From assembly GCF_002042885.1 (NCBI RefSeq), contig NZ_MVFY01000007.1, forward strand, positions 124,001-188,000: 64,000 nt of DNA, in the 5' to 3' direction. Numbering within the stretch: position 1 is the stretch's first letter; every line of letters starts with the position of its first letter. A program made the translations under genes and the position numbers. The notes beneath the pieces are model-generated. The model saw nothing but the letters and a program-made list of their open reading frames with translations, had not been told where the DNA came from and made no database searches. Positions 1-10,398 of the stretch are shown here, piece by piece. The DNA comes from Citrobacter portucalensis. GTDB taxonomy: Bacteria; Pseudomonadota; Gammaproteobacteria; Enterobacterales; Enterobacteriaceae.

Positions 1-1599
1 ACCTCCTATAACGACATGCTTTCCGCGCATCAGCCGTACGAACATTATCCCGACATCATTCGTAAAGCGCTGCATGAAGCCAATGCGGTAGGGCAGGTCG
101 CTGGCGGAGTTCCTGCGATGTGCGACGGTGTGACCCAGGGACAGGATGGGATGGAGCTTTCGTTGCTGAGTCGCGAAGTGATTGCGATGTCGGCTGCTGT
201 CGGCCTCTCACACAATATGTTCGACGGCGCGTTATTCCTTGGCGTGTGCGACAAAATTGTCCCGGGTCTGGTGATGGCGGCACTGTCATTTGGTCATCTG
301 CCTTCGATCTTTATTCCCTCCGGCCCGATGGCGAGTGGGTTGGCGAACAAAGAAAAAGTGCGCATCCGTCAGCTGTATGCTGAAGGCAAAGTCGATCGCA
401 TGGCGCTGCTTGAATCCGAAGCGGCGTCTTATCACGCACCGGGGACCTGTACGTTCTATGGCACGGCAAACACCAACCAGATGGTGGTGGAGTTTATGGG
501 GATGCAACTGCCTGGGTCCTCATTCGTACACCCGGATGCCCCGCTGCGCGAGGCGTTGACCGCCGCGGCTGCTCGTCAGGTAACGCGTCTGACCGGCAAC
601 GGCAATGAATGGATGCCGATCGGTAAAATGATCGATGAAAAAGTAGTGGTGAACGGTATTGTCGCGCTGCTGGCGACCGGGGGGTCAACCAACCATACAA
701 TGCACCTGGTTGCGATGGCGCGCGCAGCCGGGATTCTGATTAACTGGGACGACTTCTCCGATCTGTCCGATATCGTGCCGTTGATGGCGCGTCTGTATCC
801 GAATGGTCCGGCAGATATTAACCACTTCCAGGCAGCGGGAGGCGTGCCGGTGTTAATGCGCGAACTGCTGAACGCGGGTCTGCTGCATGAAGATGTGAAC
901 ACCGTTGCCGGGTTTGGTTTATCGCGTTACACCATGGAACCCTGGCTCAACGATGGTGAGCTGGACTGGCGCGAAGGGGCAGCGAAGTCTCTGGACAGCA
1001 ATGTGATTGCTACCATTGGTAAGCCATTCTCCCATCACGGCGGTACCAAAGTGCTGAGCGGTAACCTCGGGCGTGCTGTGATGAAAACGTCGGCGGTTCC
1101 GCTAGAAAATCAGGTAATTGAAGCGCCCGCGGTTGTTTTTGAAAGTCAGCATGATGTATTGCCGGCCTTCGATGCGGGACTGCTCGACCGTGATTGCGTA
1201 GTCGTTGTGCGCCATCAGGGACCAAAAGCAAACGGAATGCCAGAATTACATAAACTCATGCCGCCACTTGGTGTATTATTGGACCGTTGTTTCAAAATTG
1301 CGTTAGTTACCGATGGACGACTTTCAGGTGCTTCAGGTAAAGTGCCTTCAGCAATCCATGTAACCCCAGAAGCCTACGATGGCGGGCTGCTGGCAAAAGT
1401 ACGCGATGGCGACATCATTCGTGTGAATGGACAGACAGGTGAATTGACGCTGCTGGTTGATGAAGAGGAACTTGCTTCTCGTCAGCCTCACATTCCTGAC
1501 CTCAGCGCATCGCGCGTGGGCACAGGCCGTGAAATGTTCAGCGCGTTGCGTGAAAAGCTGTCCGGTGCGGAACAGGGCGCAACCTGTATCACTTTTTAA
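1..1599 (+). CDS. edd: 6-phosphogluconate dehydratase Edd (5' truncated by window edge)
   Basis: Edd converts 6-phosphogluconate to 2-keto-3-deoxy-6-phosphogluconate, the first dedicated step of the Entner-Doudoroff pathway in the cytoplasm. The frame is open from base 1, so the gene starts before the window. 532 residues are present against about 603 in E. coli, so roughly 71 N-terminal residues are missing. The sequence is nearly identical to the E. coli protein as I remember it, including the conserved GVCDKIVPG segment and the [11 protein letters not shown] segment of the IlvD/Edd family, which binds an iron-sulfur cluster. The downstream gene eda lies 34 bases away on the same strand and performs the next step, so the two are surely one operon. 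Confidence 0.97.
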   Translation, partial: TSYNDMLSAHQPYEHYPDIIRKALHEANAVGQVAGGVPAMCDGVTQGQDGMELSLLSREVIAMSAAVGLSHNMFDGALFLGVCDKIVPGLVMAALSFGHLPSIFIPSGPMASGLANKEKVRIRQLYAEGKVDRMALLESEAASYHAPGTCTFYGTANTNQMVVEFMGMQLPGSSFVHPDAPLREALTAAAARQVTRLTGNGNEWMPIGKMIDEKVVVNGIVALLATGGSTNHTMHLVAMARAAGILINWDDFSDLSDIVPLMARLYPNGPADINHFQAAGGVPVLMRELLNAGLLHEDVNTVAGFGLSRYTMEPWLNDGELDWREGAAKSLDSNVIATIGKPFSHHGGTKVLSGNLGRAVMKTSAVPLENQVIEAPAVVFESQHDVLPAFDAGLLDRDCVVVVRHQGPKANGMPELHKLMPPLGVLLDRCFKIALVTDGRLSGASGKVPSAIHVTPEAYDGGLLAKVRDGDIIRVNGQTGELTLLVDEEELASRQPHIPDLSASRVGTGREMFSALREKLSGAEQGATCITF

Positions 1600-1633
1600 G
1601 ACTTATTTTGTAATCAGGCGAGAGAAAACTCTG

Positions 1634-2275
1634 ATGAAAAACTGGAAGACAAGTGCAGAAGCAATCCTGACCACTGGCCCGGTTGTACCGGTTATCGTGG
1701 TTAATAAACTGGAACACGCAGTGCCGATGGCAAAAGCGCTGGTTGCAGGCGGCGTGCGCGTTCTGGAAGTGACCTTACGTACCGCATGTGCGATGGATGC
1801 CATTCGCGCGATCGCAAAAGAAGTTCCGGACGCTATCGTTGGTGCAGGTACTGTACTGAATCCGCAACAGCTGGCTGAAGTAACCGAAGCCGGTGCGCAG
1901 TTTGCTATCAGCCCGGGCCTGACCGAGCCGCTGCTGAAAGCCGCAACGGAAGGCACTATTCCGCTGATCCCTGGTATCAGCACCGTGTCTGAACTGATGC
2001 TGGGTATGGACTACGGTTTGAAAGAGTTCAAATTCTTCCCTGCTGAAGCAAATGGCGGTACCAAAGCGCTGCAGGCAATTGCGGGTCCGTTCTCTCAGGT
2101 GCGTTTCTGCCCAACCGGCGGTATCTCTCCGGCGAACTACCGTGACTACCTGGCACTGAAAAGCGTGCTGTGCATCGGTGGTTCCTGGCTGGTTCCGGCG
2201 GATGCGCTGGAAGCGGGTGATTACGATCGTATTACCAAGCTGGCTCGTGAAGCAGTAGAAGGCGCGAAGCAGTAA
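1634..2275 (+). CDS. eda: KDPG/KHG aldolase Eda
   Basis: Eda is a class I aldolase that splits KDPG into pyruvate and glyceraldehyde 3-phosphate, completing the Entner-Doudoroff pathway. It also acts on 2-keto-4-hydroxyglutarate. The start MKNWKTS gives 213 residues, the usual E. coli length. The Schiff-base lysine is K133 in EFKFFPAEA, and the catalytic glutamate is E45 in VLEVTLRT. The frame stays open upstream into edd, but the longer reading would overlap edd and has no family support. It is co-transcribed with edd. A REP-like palindrome follows the stop before convergent purT. Confidence 0.98.
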   Translation: MKNWKTSAEAILTTGPVVPVIVVNKLEHAVPMAKALVAGGVRVLEVTLRTACAMDAIRAIAKEVPDAIVGAGTVLNPQQLAEVTEAGAQFAISPGLTEPLLKAATEGTIPLIPGISTVSELMLGMDYGLKEFKFFPAEANGGTKALQAIAGPFSQVRFCPTGGISPANYRDYLALKSVLCIGGSWLVPADALEAGDYDRITKLAREAVEGAKQ

Positions 2276-2292
2276 GCCGTTAATGCGTAAAC

Positions 2293-2331
2293 CGTAGGTC
2301 GGATACGGCATCAATGCTTTATCCGGCCTAC
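2293..2331. repeat. REP-like palindromic element between eda and purT
   Basis: GTAGGTCGGATACGGC is mirrored by TATCCGGCCTAC, with a short loop containing ATCAATGC. This is the typical appearance of an enterobacterial REP (palindromic unit). It sits between the convergent 3' ends of eda and purT, the usual place for such elements. It could stabilise the eda mRNA end or serve as a weak bidirectional terminator. A related element is at 61714-61773. Confidence 0.75.
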
Positions 2332-2342
2332 GGGTCTGGTTT

Positions 2343-3521
2343 TTATCCTGCGACTTTCACCTGTGCGGCTGCGTCTTTCGCGCGTATCACCGCATCTTCA
2401 ATGCTCTGTGCTGTGGCCAGCACAACGCCCAGACGACGGCTCCCGTCGATTTCCGGCTTGCCAAAGAAACGCACTTGCATACCCGCACCTACAGCGGCTT
2501 GCACGTTATCAAACGTGATATTCTGGCTGGTAAGTTGCGGCAGAATAACGGCGGAAGCAGAAGGTCCATACTGGCGGATTTCGCCAACGGGCAGACCGAG
2601 AAATGCACGTACGTGCAGGGCAAACTCAGACAGATCCTGCGAAATTAAGGTCACCATACCCGTGTCGTGAGGGCGAGGGGAGACTTCGCTGAAAATCACC
2701 TCATCACCGCAGACAAACAGCTCCACGCCAAACAGTCCGTGACCGCCCAGCGCCAGTACCACCTTGCGGGCAATCTCCTGCGCGCGCGCCAGCGCCAGGT
2801 CACTCATCTGCTGCGGCTGCCAGGACTCGCGATAATCGCCATCTTCCTGGCGATGACCTACCGGCGCGCAGAAATGCACACCATCAACGGCGCTGACGGT
2901 TAGCAGGGTGATTTCAAAATCAAAATTCACTACGCCTTCGACGATAACGCGTCCGGCGCCTGCCCGGCCTCCCTGTTGAGCATAGTTCCACGCCTCGGTG
3001 AGCTGATCGGCTGAACGGATAAAGCTCTGCCCCTTGCCGGAAGAACTCATTACCGGCTTCACAATGCAGGGATAGCCGATTTCGGCAACGGCCTCACGAA
3101 ATCGTGTTTCGGTGTCTGCAAAACGGAAAGATGATGTGGGTAAAGACAATTCTTCGGCGGCGAGGCGACGGATTCCTTCCCGGTTCATGGTCAGTTGGGT
3201 CGCTCGTGCGCAAGGCACAACGTGTTGACCTTCCTGTTCCAGTTTGATCAGCATATCCGTGGCAATCGCCTCTATTTCCGGCACGATGTAATGTGGTTTT
3301 TCACGTTCGACAAGCTGGCGTAATGCCTCGCCATCCAGCATGTTAATTACGTAGGAGCGATGGGCAACGTGCATGGCTGGCGCGTCGGGGTAACGATCCA
3401 CGGCAATGACTTCCACACCCAGGCGTTGGCATTCAATCGCCACTTCTTTACCCAGTTCACCTGAACCTAATAACATCACTCGCGTTGCTGCGGGACGCAG
3501 CGCTGTGCCTAATAACGTCAT
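2343..3521 (-). CDS. purT: Formate-dependent phosphoribosylglycinamide formyltransferase PurT
   Basis: PurT is an ATP-grasp enzyme that makes formyl-GAR from GAR, formate and ATP. It is an alternative to folate-dependent PurN at the third step of purine synthesis. The 392 residues match the E. coli length and sequence. The N-terminal Rossmann-like segment [13 protein letters not shown] is followed by the ATP-grasp domain, with conserved stretches [11 protein letters not shown] and [11 protein letters not shown]. It is convergent with eda and divergent from yebG. A perfect PurR operator lies 36 bases upstream of its start, so repression by PurR with hypoxanthine or guanine is expected. Confidence 0.98.
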   Translation of the reverse strand: MTLLGTALRPAATRVMLLGSGELGKEVAIECQRLGVEVIAVDRYPDAPAMHVAHRSYVINMLDGEALRQLVEREKPHYIVPEIEAIATDMLIKLEQEGQHVVPCARATQLTMNREGIRRLAAEELSLPTSSFRFADTETRFREAVAEIGYPCIVKPVMSSSGKGQSFIRSADQLTEAWNYAQQGGRAGAGRVIVEGVVNFDFEITLLTVSAVDGVHFCAPVGHRQEDGDYRESWQPQQMSDLALARAQEIARKVVLALGGHGLFGVELFVCGDEVIFSEVSPRPHDTGMVTLISQDLSEFALHVRAFLGLPVGEIRQYGPSASAVILPQLTSQNITFDNVQAAVGAGMQVRFFGKPEIDGSRRLGVVLATAQSIEDAVIRAKDAAAQVKVAG

Positions 3522-3556
3522 AAATTAATCCCCTGTTTTATCTGGGCGCAGTATAT

Positions 3557-3572
3557 ACGAAAACGTTTGCGT
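3557..3572 (-). promoter_or_regulatory. PurR operator of purT
   Basis: Read on the minus strand the site is ACGCAAACGTTTTCGT, which is the PurR consensus. It sits 36 bases upstream of the purT ATG, in the purT-yebG divergent region. purT is a known member of the PurR regulon in E. coli. Confidence 0.92.
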
Positions 3573-3616
3573 CTGTCTTTATTACCAGGTTGATTTCAGG
3601 GCTTAAAAAGAATATG

Positions 3617-3632
3617 CTGTACATAAATACAG
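3617..3632 (+). promoter_or_regulatory. LexA (SOS) box of yebG
   Basis: The site CTGTACATAAATACAG has the CTGT-N8-ACAG architecture of a LexA operator with an AT-rich centre. It ends 21 bases before the yebG ATG. yebG is a known SOS gene in E. coli, which supports the call. Confidence 0.94.
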
Positions 3633-3653
3633 GTAATTTAAGAGGCTGCAAAA

Positions 3654-3944
3654 ATGGCGGTTGAAGTTAAATACGTAGTCATTCGGGAAGGTGAGGAAAA
3701 AATGTCGTTTACCAGCAAAAAGGAAGCCGATGCGTATGACAAAATGCTGGATACAGCAGATCTGCTCGACACATGGCTGGAGCAATCGCCGGTAGCGCTC
3801 GAAGACGAGCAGCGTGAAGCGCTTTCCCTGTGGCTGGCTGAGCAAAAAGATGTGCTGAGCGCCATTCTGAAAAACGGCAAGCTGCCTTCGCCACAGGCTG
3901 TCGAAAACGATGCACACACTGAGGATGATACTCAGGCTGCCTGA
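3654..3944 (+). CDS. yebG: SOS-induced small protein YebG
   Basis: YebG is a 96-residue acidic protein of uncertain molecular role that is induced by DNA damage through LexA. The start MAVEVKYVV agrees with E. coli YebG and an SD-like AAGAGG lies upstream. The body is rich in Asp, Glu and Lys and is predicted to be helical, with no membrane segment or signal peptide. The LexA box at 3617-3632 makes it part of the SOS regulon. It is divergent from purT and followed by yebF on the same strand after 121 bases. Confidence 0.93.
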   Translation: MAVEVKYVVIREGEEKMSFTSKKEADAYDKMLDTADLLDTWLEQSPVALEDEQREALSLWLAEQKDVLSAILKNGKLPSPQAVENDAHTEDDTQAA

Positions 3945-4065
3945 AACGACTTGCGCTCCTGACGTTTTGTACCATGCTTTTCCCTGAATCATTGTGCAAT
4001 CCCTGACGTAATTTCACGTTGCCGCAGGCAACCTGAAGGATGAAGGGGAGATTAAGGAGAAAAGA

Positions 4066-4419
4066 ATGTATAAAAAAAGAGCGTTATTGAGCCTGCTGTT
4101 ATTGTCTGCCAGCGTATCGGTATTTGCGGCAAATATGGAAAGCAAGAATGTTCAGTTCCCCAAGTGCGAAGGACTGGATGCTGACGGTATTGCGGCAAGC
4201 GTGAAACGTGACTATCAGCAAAATCGCATCGCGCGCTGGGCTGACGATCAAAAACTCGTCGGGCAAGCCGACCCTGTCGCCTGGGTCAACACGCCCGATA
4301 TTACGGGCAAAGACGGGAAATGGTCAGTTCCCCTGACGGTTCGCGGTAAAAGCGCGGATATTCACTATCAGGTAAAAGTCGACTGCAAAGCCGGAACGGC
4401 GGAATATCAGCCGCAGTAA
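4066..4419 (+). CDS. yebF: Secreted protein YebF (colicin M family immunity-like fold)
   Basis: YebF is a small protein that E. coli carries across the inner membrane by Sec and then releases to the medium through porins. This copy has 117 residues. A signal peptide covers about residues 1-21 (basic MYKKR, hydrophobic [10 protein letters not shown], AxA-type end before ANMES). The mature part has two cysteines, C34 and C107, which can form the disulfide known in the family. A strong SD, AAGGAGA, lies 5 bases before the ATG. It matches E. coli YebF over its whole length. The natural role is not settled. Confidence 0.93.
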   Translation: MYKKRALLSLLLLSASVSVFAANMESKNVQFPKCEGLDADGIAASVKRDYQQNRIARWADDQKLVGQADPVAWVNTPDITGKDGKWSVPLTVRGKSADIHYQVKVDCKAGTAEYQPQ

Positions 4420-4513
4420 CTCAGGTATTTGCACATCTTTTGATGACCTGAACACTTCCTGACATCCCCTCGGGTACGCTTTGATGATTATTCGTCTGTA
4501 CTTGAGGGGCAAA

Positions 4514-5173
4514 ATGGCTAATTGGCTGAATCAACTACAATCTCTTCTTGGGCAAAAAGGATCCTCCACGTCATCTTCTGGCGAGCAAGGGCTGAGTAAA
4601 CTTCTGGTTCCAGGCGCGTTAGGCGGTCTGGCAGGATTACTGGTTGCCAACAAATCTTCACGTAAATTACTGAGTAAATACGGCACCAGCGCGCTTCTGG
4701 TGGGCGGCGGTGCGGTTGCTGGTACCGTGTTATGGAACAAATACAAAGATAAAGTTCGCGCTGCGCATCAGGATGAGCCGCAGTTCGGTGTACATAGCTC
4801 ACCGCTGGATGAGCGAACCGAGCGTCTGATCCTGGCGCTGGTTTTTGCGGCGAAAAGCGACGGTCATATTGATGCTAAAGAACGAGCGGCCATTGAGCAG
4901 CAGCTTCGTGAAGCGGGCGTGGAAGAGCAGGGCCGCGTTCTGATTGAACGAGCCATTGAACAACCGTTAGATCCCCAGCGCCTGGCGCAAGGGATCCGCA
5001 ACGAAGAAGAAGCGCTAGAAATTTACTTCCTGAGCTGTGCGGCGATTGATATCGACCACTTTATGGAGCGTAGCTATCTCAATGCGCTAGGTGATGCGTT
5101 GAAGATCCCACAGGATGTTCGTGAAGGCATTGAACAGGATCTCAAAGAACAAAAACAGGCTTTACCGGGTTAA
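4514..5173 (+). CDS. yebE: Inner membrane protein YebE (DUF533)
   Basis: YebE is a 219-residue DUF533 protein. The chosen start MANWLNQLQ matches E. coli; the frame opens 11 codons earlier without family support. A Ser/Gly-rich N-terminal segment is followed by one or two weak hydrophobic segments (about residues 33-75, rich in Gly, Ala and Leu). The C-terminal part from about residue 95 is an acidic, helical TerB-like region. In E. coli yebE belongs to the Cpx envelope-stress regulon; I could not find a clear GTAAA-N5-GTAAA box here. Its biochemical function is unknown. Confidence 0.9.
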   Translation: MANWLNQLQSLLGQKGSSTSSSGEQGLSKLLVPGALGGLAGLLVANKSSRKLLSKYGTSALLVGGGAVAGTVLWNKYKDKVRAAHQDEPQFGVHSSPLDERTERLILALVFAAKSDGHIDAKERAAIEQQLREAGVEEQGRVLIERAIEQPLDPQRLAQGIRNEEEALEIYFLSCAAIDIDHFMERSYLNALGDALKIPQDVREGIEQDLKEQKQALPG

Positions 5174-5259
5174 TTACTTACCGCTAAGGCGCATGTTTCG
5201 CTTGCATCATTGCTGTCTTTTGCCACCCTTATAGGATGTTTAAGCAAAAGAACAATGAC

Positions 5260-7314
5260 ATGCTACCAAAAGCTTCTCGTATTCCCCACGCCATGACGCA
5301 GCATGGCGATACTCGTGTTGATAATTATTACTGGCTGCGAGATGACACCCGCTCGCAGCCAGAAGTGCTGGATTATCTGCAACAAGAAAATGCGTATGGC
5401 CGCCAGGTTATGGCCTCGCAGCAGGCTTTGCAGGATCGCGTCCTGAAAGAAATTATCGACCGTATCCCGCCTCAGGATGCTTCCGCCCCCTATGTGAAGA
5501 ATGGTTATCGCTACCGGCATATTTATGAACCGGGGTGCGAATATGCTATTTATCAGCGTCAGTCTGCTTTCAATGAAGAGTGGGATGATTGGGATACTCT
5601 GTTGGATGGGAACCAGCGCGCGGCACACAGCGAGTTTTATACGCTGGGAGGACTGGCGATATCTCCGGATAACACCATCATGGCGCTGGCGGAAGATTAT
5701 CTCTCTCGCCGGCAATATGGCGTGCGTTTTCGCAACCTGCAAAGCGGCAACTGGTATCCGGAAGTGCTGGAAAACGTCGAAGCGGATCTGGTCTGGGCGA
5801 ATGATTCTCAGACTTTCTATTACGTGCGCAAGCACGAAACAACGTTATTGCCGTATCAGGTGTGGCGACATACGGTCGGCTCGCCATCGTCACTGGATGA
5901 GCTGGTGTATGAAGAAGCCGATGATATGTTTTATGTCAGCCTGCATAAAACCACCTCGCTACACTATGTGGTTATTCATATCGCCAGCGCGACCACCAGT
6001 GAGGTTTTACTGCTTGACGCAGAACTGGCGGATGCCGAACCGTTGGTCTTTTTAGCGCGACGCAAAGACCATGAATACAGTCTCGATCACTATCAACACA
6101 ATTTTTATCTGCGCTCCAACCGTCAGGGGAAAAATTTCGGCCTGTATCGTACCCGCGTTCGTGATGAGCAAGCCTGGGAGACGCTGATCCCTGCGCGCGA
6201 CAACGTGATGCTCGAGGGCTTTACGCTATTCACTGACTGGCTGGTGGTAGAAGAGCGTCAGCGGGGCTTAACCAGCCTACGACAGATTAATCGTAAAACG
6301 CGCGAAGTGGTCGGGATCGCCTTTGACGATCCGGCTTATGTGACCTGGCTTGCCTATAATCCAGAGCCGGAGACATCGCGTCTGCGCTATGGCTATTCCT
6401 CCATGACCACCCCGGACACGTTGTTTGAACTGGATATGGACACCGGGGAACGTCGTGTGCTTAAGCAGACGGAGGTCCCCGGATTTGATGCGGCAAATTA
6501 CCGTAGCGAACACCTATGGATAACCGCGCGTGATGGCACCGAGATTCCGGTTTCGCTGGTTTATCATCAAAAGTATTTCCTGAAAGGAAAAAATCCGTTA
6601 CTGGTTTATGGCTATGGCTCATATGGCGCCAGCATGGACGCCGATTTCAGCAGCAGCCGTTTGAGCTTACTGGATCGCGGCTTTGTTTATGCTATTGCCC
6701 ATGTGCGTGGTGGTGGTGAATTAGGACAACAGTGGTACGAGGACGGTAAGTTTCTGCACAAGAAAAATACTTTTAATGATTACCTCGACGTCTGTGATGC
6801 GTTGCTAAAAATGGGCTATGGCGCGCCTGAGTTATGTTATGGCATGGGCGGAAGCGCCGGAGGCATGTTAATGGGCGTCGCCATTAATGAACGCCCGGAA
6901 CGCTTCCATGGTGTTATTGCTCAGGTGCCGTTTGTCGATGTGGTAACCACAATGCTCGATGAATCAATTCCCCTGACGACCGGTGAGTTTGAAGAGTGGG
7001 GGAATCCGCAGGACGAAGAGTATTACACCTATATGAAAAGCTACAGCCCGTATGACAATGTAACCGCGCAGGCATACCCACATCTGCTGGTCACGACGGG
7101 ATTACACGATTCCCAGGTGCAATACTGGGAACCAGCAAAATGGGTGGCAAAACTGCGTGAGCTGAAAACGGACGATCGTTTGCTGCTACTTTGCACGGAT
7201 ATGGATTCCGGACACGGCGGTAAATCCGGGCGTTTTAAATCTTACGAAGGCGTGGCCCTTGAGTACGCTTTTTTGATTGGACTGGCGCAGGGAACACTGC
7301 CTGCTCAGGCGTGA
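5260..7314 (+). CDS. ptrB: Oligopeptidase B (protease II) PtrB
   Basis: PtrB is a cytoplasmic serine peptidase of the prolyl oligopeptidase family (S9A) that cleaves short peptides after Lys or Arg. With the start MLPKAS the catalytic triad falls at S532 (GGSAGG), D617 (GLHDSQ) and H652 (SGHGG). These are the numbers I recall for the E. coli enzyme, so I prefer this start to the ATG 8 codons upstream. The N-terminal two thirds forms the beta-propeller, and the C-terminal third is the alpha/beta hydrolase domain with GYGSYG and HVRGGGELG. The protein has 684 residues. Its 3' end overlaps the convergent exoX by 10 bases. Confidence 0.97.
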   Translation: MLPKASRIPHAMTQHGDTRVDNYYWLRDDTRSQPEVLDYLQQENAYGRQVMASQQALQDRVLKEIIDRIPPQDASAPYVKNGYRYRHIYEPGCEYAIYQRQSAFNEEWDDWDTLLDGNQRAAHSEFYTLGGLAISPDNTIMALAEDYLSRRQYGVRFRNLQSGNWYPEVLENVEADLVWANDSQTFYYVRKHETTLLPYQVWRHTVGSPSSLDELVYEEADDMFYVSLHKTTSLHYVVIHIASATTSEVLLLDAELADAEPLVFLARRKDHEYSLDHYQHNFYLRSNRQGKNFGLYRTRVRDEQAWETLIPARDNVMLEGFTLFTDWLVVEERQRGLTSLRQINRKTREVVGIAFDDPAYVTWLAYNPEPETSRLRYGYSSMTTPDTLFELDMDTGERRVLKQTEVPGFDAANYRSEHLWITARDGTEIPVSLVYHQKYFLKGKNPLLVYGYGSYGASMDADFSSSRLSLLDRGFVYAIAHVRGGGELGQQWYEDGKFLHKKNTFNDYLDVCDALLKMGYGAPELCYGMGGSAGGMLMGVAINERPERFHGVIAQVPFVDVVTTMLDESIPLTTGEFEEWGNPQDEEYYTYMKSYSPYDNVTAQAYPHLLVTTGLHDSQVQYWEPAKWVAKLRELKTDDRLLLLCTDMDSGHGGKSGRFKSYEGVALEYAFLIGLAQGTLPAQA

Positions 7315-7967
7315 TCCAAATAGTGTTTTAGCGTTAATCGCAGTTCCGGGCTCATATTGTCAAGGTTATTAAATAACCAGCGCAGATAGCCCGGATCGCG
7401 CTCAGCCACTTCTGATACCGGTTTTCCGCGGTACTTACCAAAAGTGAAAGTAGTGAGTAACGCGGGACGGCCGGTAATATCGACCATTTGATCGGCTGTC
7501 CAGCCTGACGTCTGCATGATGTCGATCAGCAGTGCCGCAGTGATGTAGCAATCGTACAGGGCGCGGTGATGGTGGAGACCCGCTGGCGTCTGGACGCTCA
7601 GCTTGCGCGATTTATACAGCGCCATGTTGCTGTATTTGATCCCCGGCCACAGCCGACGGGAGAGCTTCATGGTGCAAATCCATTCCCCGGGCATGTCGGG
7701 CAATACGCGGCGGTCAAAGCTGGCATTGTGCGCAACGTACCATTCGCTGCCGTAATACTGCGGGATGACGTCTTCAATCCATGGCTTATCGGCCACCATT
7801 GCTTCAGTAATGCGATGGATAGCCATCGCCTGTGGGCTGATGGGGCGGTCGGGGCGTACCAGGTGGCTCATGGGGTTGACTATTTTTCCGTCAACCACGT
7901 CGACAGAAGCAATTTCAACAATGCCTCCCTGTAGACCACAGGTTTCTGTATCTATTATGCGCAACAT
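7305..7967 (-). CDS. exoX: Exodeoxyribonuclease X (ExoX)
   Basis: ExoX is a 3'-5' exonuclease of the DEDDh family acting on single- and double-stranded DNA, with roles in mismatch repair and recombination. The start MLRIIDTET gives 220 residues as in E. coli and places the first acidic motif (D6, E8) at the N-terminus. HNASFDRR and HHRALYDCY are the ExoII and ExoIII motifs. A start 6 codons upstream is possible but unlikely. It lies 23 bases downstream of yobB on the same strand, so the two are probably co-transcribed. Confidence 0.96.
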   Translation of the reverse strand: MLRIIDTETCGLQGGIVEIASVDVVDGKIVNPMSHLVRPDRPISPQAMAIHRITEAMVADKPWIEDVIPQYYGSEWYVAHNASFDRRVLPDMPGEWICTMKLSRRLWPGIKYSNMALYKSRKLSVQTPAGLHHHRALYDCYITAALLIDIMQTSGWTADQMVDITGRPALLTTFTFGKYRGKPVSEVAERDPGYLRWLFNNLDNMSPELRLTLKHYLDHA

Positions 7968-7990
7968 GCCATGCTCCTGACCCAAAACGA

Positions 7991-8647
7991 CTAGCGTAAT
8001 GGAATGATATCACCTTGCCAACCCCGTGGCGTGCGTTGGCCGGTTAACAGCAACGAACCGCTGTCTGCGCGAACAATCAATCGACCTCGTTCATCCCATA
8101 ACGCACTGCTACCCCGCGCATTGGCCATTAATACCGCGATGGCAAATTTATGTGAGAAACTTTGTAGGCGAGATGTAGAGGAGAGCAATTCCGGTTCACT
8201 GACTGACTGGCAGCTGGTGAATAGCGAATAAGCCGGGTCGATATCAATGCCTTCCGGTTGGCTATCTACAACGCTGATGGCATTTCGCTGTCTGGCAATA
8301 CAAGCCCCGTGGCTCTGATGGAAGGTTAATGGCGAAGTCATCCAGGGAGAGAAAAGCGCAATGCCTTTCACGAACCGGTTGTTATGTTCTACCGGTAGTC
8401 CCGCAATTATCGTCATGCGATAAGTCGCGGCGGCATGTGCGAGAGGTTCTAACAGCGCTTCATCGGGTGGGGCAGGAAGCGCGTCATTCTCATCAACACA
8501 ACCCAGCAATGAGAGGGAAGGGAAGACCAGCAATTCACATTGGCATTGAGCTGCCGCATGAATGAATTGCAGGTGATGCGCGACATGTTCGGTAACTGAG
8601 GTGTGAAGAGGTTCGTATTGTGCTGCTGCGATTTTCCAGTATGACAT
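7991..8647 (-). CDS. yobB: YobB, nitrilase-superfamily protein with degenerate active site
   Basis: YobB is a 218-residue protein of the carbon-nitrogen hydrolase (nitrilase) superfamily. The N-terminal WKIAAAQYEP and MTIIAGLPV segments follow the family pattern. The position where active members have FPE (catalytic Glu) reads FPS, and I cannot find a normal catalytic Lys or Cys motif. It may therefore be a non-catalytic relative, as the E. coli ortholog also appears to be. The gene precedes exoX closely on the same strand. Function unknown. Confidence 0.85.
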   Translation of the reverse strand: MSYWKIAAAQYEPLHTSVTEHVAHHLQFIHAAAQCQCELLVFPSLSLLGCVDENDALPAPPDEALLEPLAHAAATYRMTIIAGLPVEHNNRFVKGIALFSPWMTSPLTFHQSHGACIARQRNAISVVDSQPEGIDIDPAYSLFTSCQSVSEPELLSSTSRLQSFSHKFAIAVLMANARGSSALWDERGRLIVRADSGSLLLTGQRTPRGWQGDIIPLR

Positions 8648-8753
8648 AATGATTTCCTTTTCATAGTGTCTACAACCATCCTTAATGTGTGGATTAAGAA
8701 TATGCTTATACTGTAGCAGGCGTCATGTAAGGAATCGTAACGTAATATAAGTT

Positions 8754-8984
8754 TTATTTAACTTTAGGCTCGTATGGTAAACGTGAAAGCGAAACGGATG
8801 CCAGGCGGTGCGCAATGAGTCTTTCGCGGAACCAGTCGCGTAAATGCTCTGGCTGTTCGCGTTCAACAACTTCTGCAACAACGGGCATATTGTATCGCTC
8901 CTTAAATGCCACTCCAGCCGCAGCCAGATCGACATTGACCTTGTCCATTTCCGCTTGCTCAAGTTTGGCCAGATTGATGTTCAT
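8754..8984 (-). CDS. holE: DNA polymerase III theta subunit HolE
   Basis: HolE is the small theta subunit of the polymerase III core; it binds the epsilon proofreading exonuclease and stabilises it. The product has 76 residues, the standard length, with the three-helix fold sequence starting [10 protein letters not shown] and containing FKERYNMPV. An excellent SD, AAGGAG, sits 6 bases before the ATG. It stands alone, divergent from yobA. Confidence 0.96.
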   Translation of the reverse strand: MNINLAKLEQAEMDKVNVDLAAAGVAFKERYNMPVVAEVVEREQPEHLRDWFRERLIAHRLASVSLSRLPYEPKVK

Positions 8985-9127
8985 GGGCTTCTCCTTTTCT
9001 CTGTCTTTCGGCGCGCAAAGTTACTAAGAGTGTGCGTTAATGGCAAGACAGAAATGATGATTCTCGACTCGACCATTGTAGAAGGTTATTCTCTACAGGT
9101 TAGACATAACAAAAAGGAATAGTTGAA

Positions 9128-9502
9128 ATGGCTTCATCTGCATCTATGCTTCGCAACGCGCTCATCGTACTCGCCAGCGTTCTGGCAACACCTGCGGCAT
9201 TGGCGCATGCCCACCTCACAAAACAAAGTCCGGCGGCTAACGCTGAAGTGGCGGCATCTCCTCAGGCGTTGACGCTGAATTTTTCTGAAGGCGTAGAGCC
9301 GGGATTCAGCGGTGCAACGCTGACCGGTCCTAACAAAGAACAGATCAAAACGGGCAAGGCATCGCGCAGTGAGCAGGACAAAACGCAGCTGATTGTTCCG
9401 CTTGATCAAACGCTTGAAGCAGGAAAATATACGGTCGACTGGCACGTTGTCTCCGTGGATGGTCACAAGACGAAGGGGCAATATACCTTTAGCGTGAAAT
9501 AA
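9128..9502 (+). CDS. yobA: CopC-family periplasmic copper protein YobA
   Basis: YobA is a 124-residue CopC-like protein. The signal peptide runs to about residue 26 (ATPAALA), so the mature protein begins His-Ala-His. An N-terminal histidine of this kind is a Cu(II) ligand in CopC proteins. The C-terminal motif WHVVSVDGH is also typical and supplies further ligands. It is the first gene of yobA-yebZ-yebY, separated from yebZ by 3 bases. In E. coli this copper-linked set has been called the AZY operon and linked to copper delivery. Regulation is not visible to me. Confidence 0.92.
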   Translation: MASSASMLRNALIVLASVLATPAALAHAHLTKQSPAANAEVAASPQALTLNFSEGVEPGFSGATLTGPNKEQIKTGKASRSEQDKTQLIVPLDQTLEAGKYTVDWHVVSVDGHKTKGQYTFSVK

Positions 9503-9505
9503 CCA

Positions 9506-10378
9506 ATGCTGGCATTTACCTGGGTTGCGCTACGGTTTATCCATTTTACCGCTTTGATGCTGGTGTTTGGCTGTGCGCTTTACGGCGCATGGCTGGCCCC
9601 CGTTTCGGTTCGTCGTTTAATGATGCGTCGTTTTTTACGTCTGCAACGGCATGCTGCGACGTGGAGCTTTATCAGCGCGACGCTGATGCTGGCGATTCAG
9701 GGTGGGTTAATGGGCTCAGGCTGGCGGGATGTTGTCTCTACTGATGTTTGGCTCGCCGTGTTGCAAACGCAATTTGGGGGCGTCTGGTTATGGCAGATTA
9801 TCCTCGCGTTGGTCACGCTGGTGGTGACCATCATGGTGCCGCGTAGCATGCCGCGACTGCTGTTAATGCTGACAATTGCGCAGTTTATTTTGCTGGCTGG
9901 CGTCGGACATGCGACGCTGCACAGCGGTATCCCTGGCGCAATCCAGCAGGTTAACCACGCCTTACATTTGGTATGCGCTGCCGCCTGGTTCGGCGGTTTG
10001 CTGCCCGTACTTTACTGTATGCGAATGGCGCAAGGTCGCTGGCGGGAACAGGCCATCAGTACCATGATGCGCTTCTCACGCTATGGGCATCTTTTCGTTA
10101 TCGGTGTTTTACTAACCGGTATTATGAATGCGCTGTTTATTGTCGGTTTTTCTGTTCCCTGGCACATGGCTTACGGGCGACTGCTTTTGTTAAAAGGTGC
10201 CCTGGTCATGTTAATGGTGGCGATTGCGCTGGTGAATCGGTATGTTCTGGTACCACGCATGCGGCAGGATAACCGCGGCATGACTCTCTATTTTATTTGG
10301 ATGACCAAGCTGGAATGGGGCATAGGAGCCGTTGTGCTGGCGATTGTCAGCTTGTTTGCAACCCTTGAACCTTTCTGA
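9506..10378 (+). CDS. yebZ: CopD-family inner membrane protein YebZ
   Basis: YebZ has 290 residues and about eight hydrophobic segments, as in the CopD family. Conserved histidines occur in membrane context, for example near [14 protein letters not shown] and NHALHLV. It is thought to work with the CopC-like YobA in moving copper across the inner membrane. It lies 3 bases after yobA and 20 bases before yebY, so translation is probably coupled within the operon. Confidence 0.9.
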   Translation: MLAFTWVALRFIHFTALMLVFGCALYGAWLAPVSVRRLMMRRFLRLQRHAATWSFISATLMLAIQGGLMGSGWRDVVSTDVWLAVLQTQFGGVWLWQIILALVTLVVTIMVPRSMPRLLLMLTIAQFILLAGVGHATLHSGIPGAIQQVNHALHLVCAAAWFGGLLPVLYCMRMAQGRWREQAISTMMRFSRYGHLFVIGVLLTGIMNALFIVGFSVPWHMAYGRLLLLKGALVMLMVAIALVNRYVLVPRMRQDNRGMTLYFIWMTKLEWGIGAVVLAIVSLFATLEPF

Positions 10379-10398
10379 TTGATGGACTGGCGAAACGC

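Noticed and set aside
2314-2670. 118-codon plus-strand frame over the purT 3' end
   Set aside because: It starts in the REP element and is antisense to PurT; no independent support.
4420-4513. CpxR box before yebE
   Set aside because: yebE is Cpx-regulated in E. coli, but I could not find GTAAA-N5-GTAAA in this interval.
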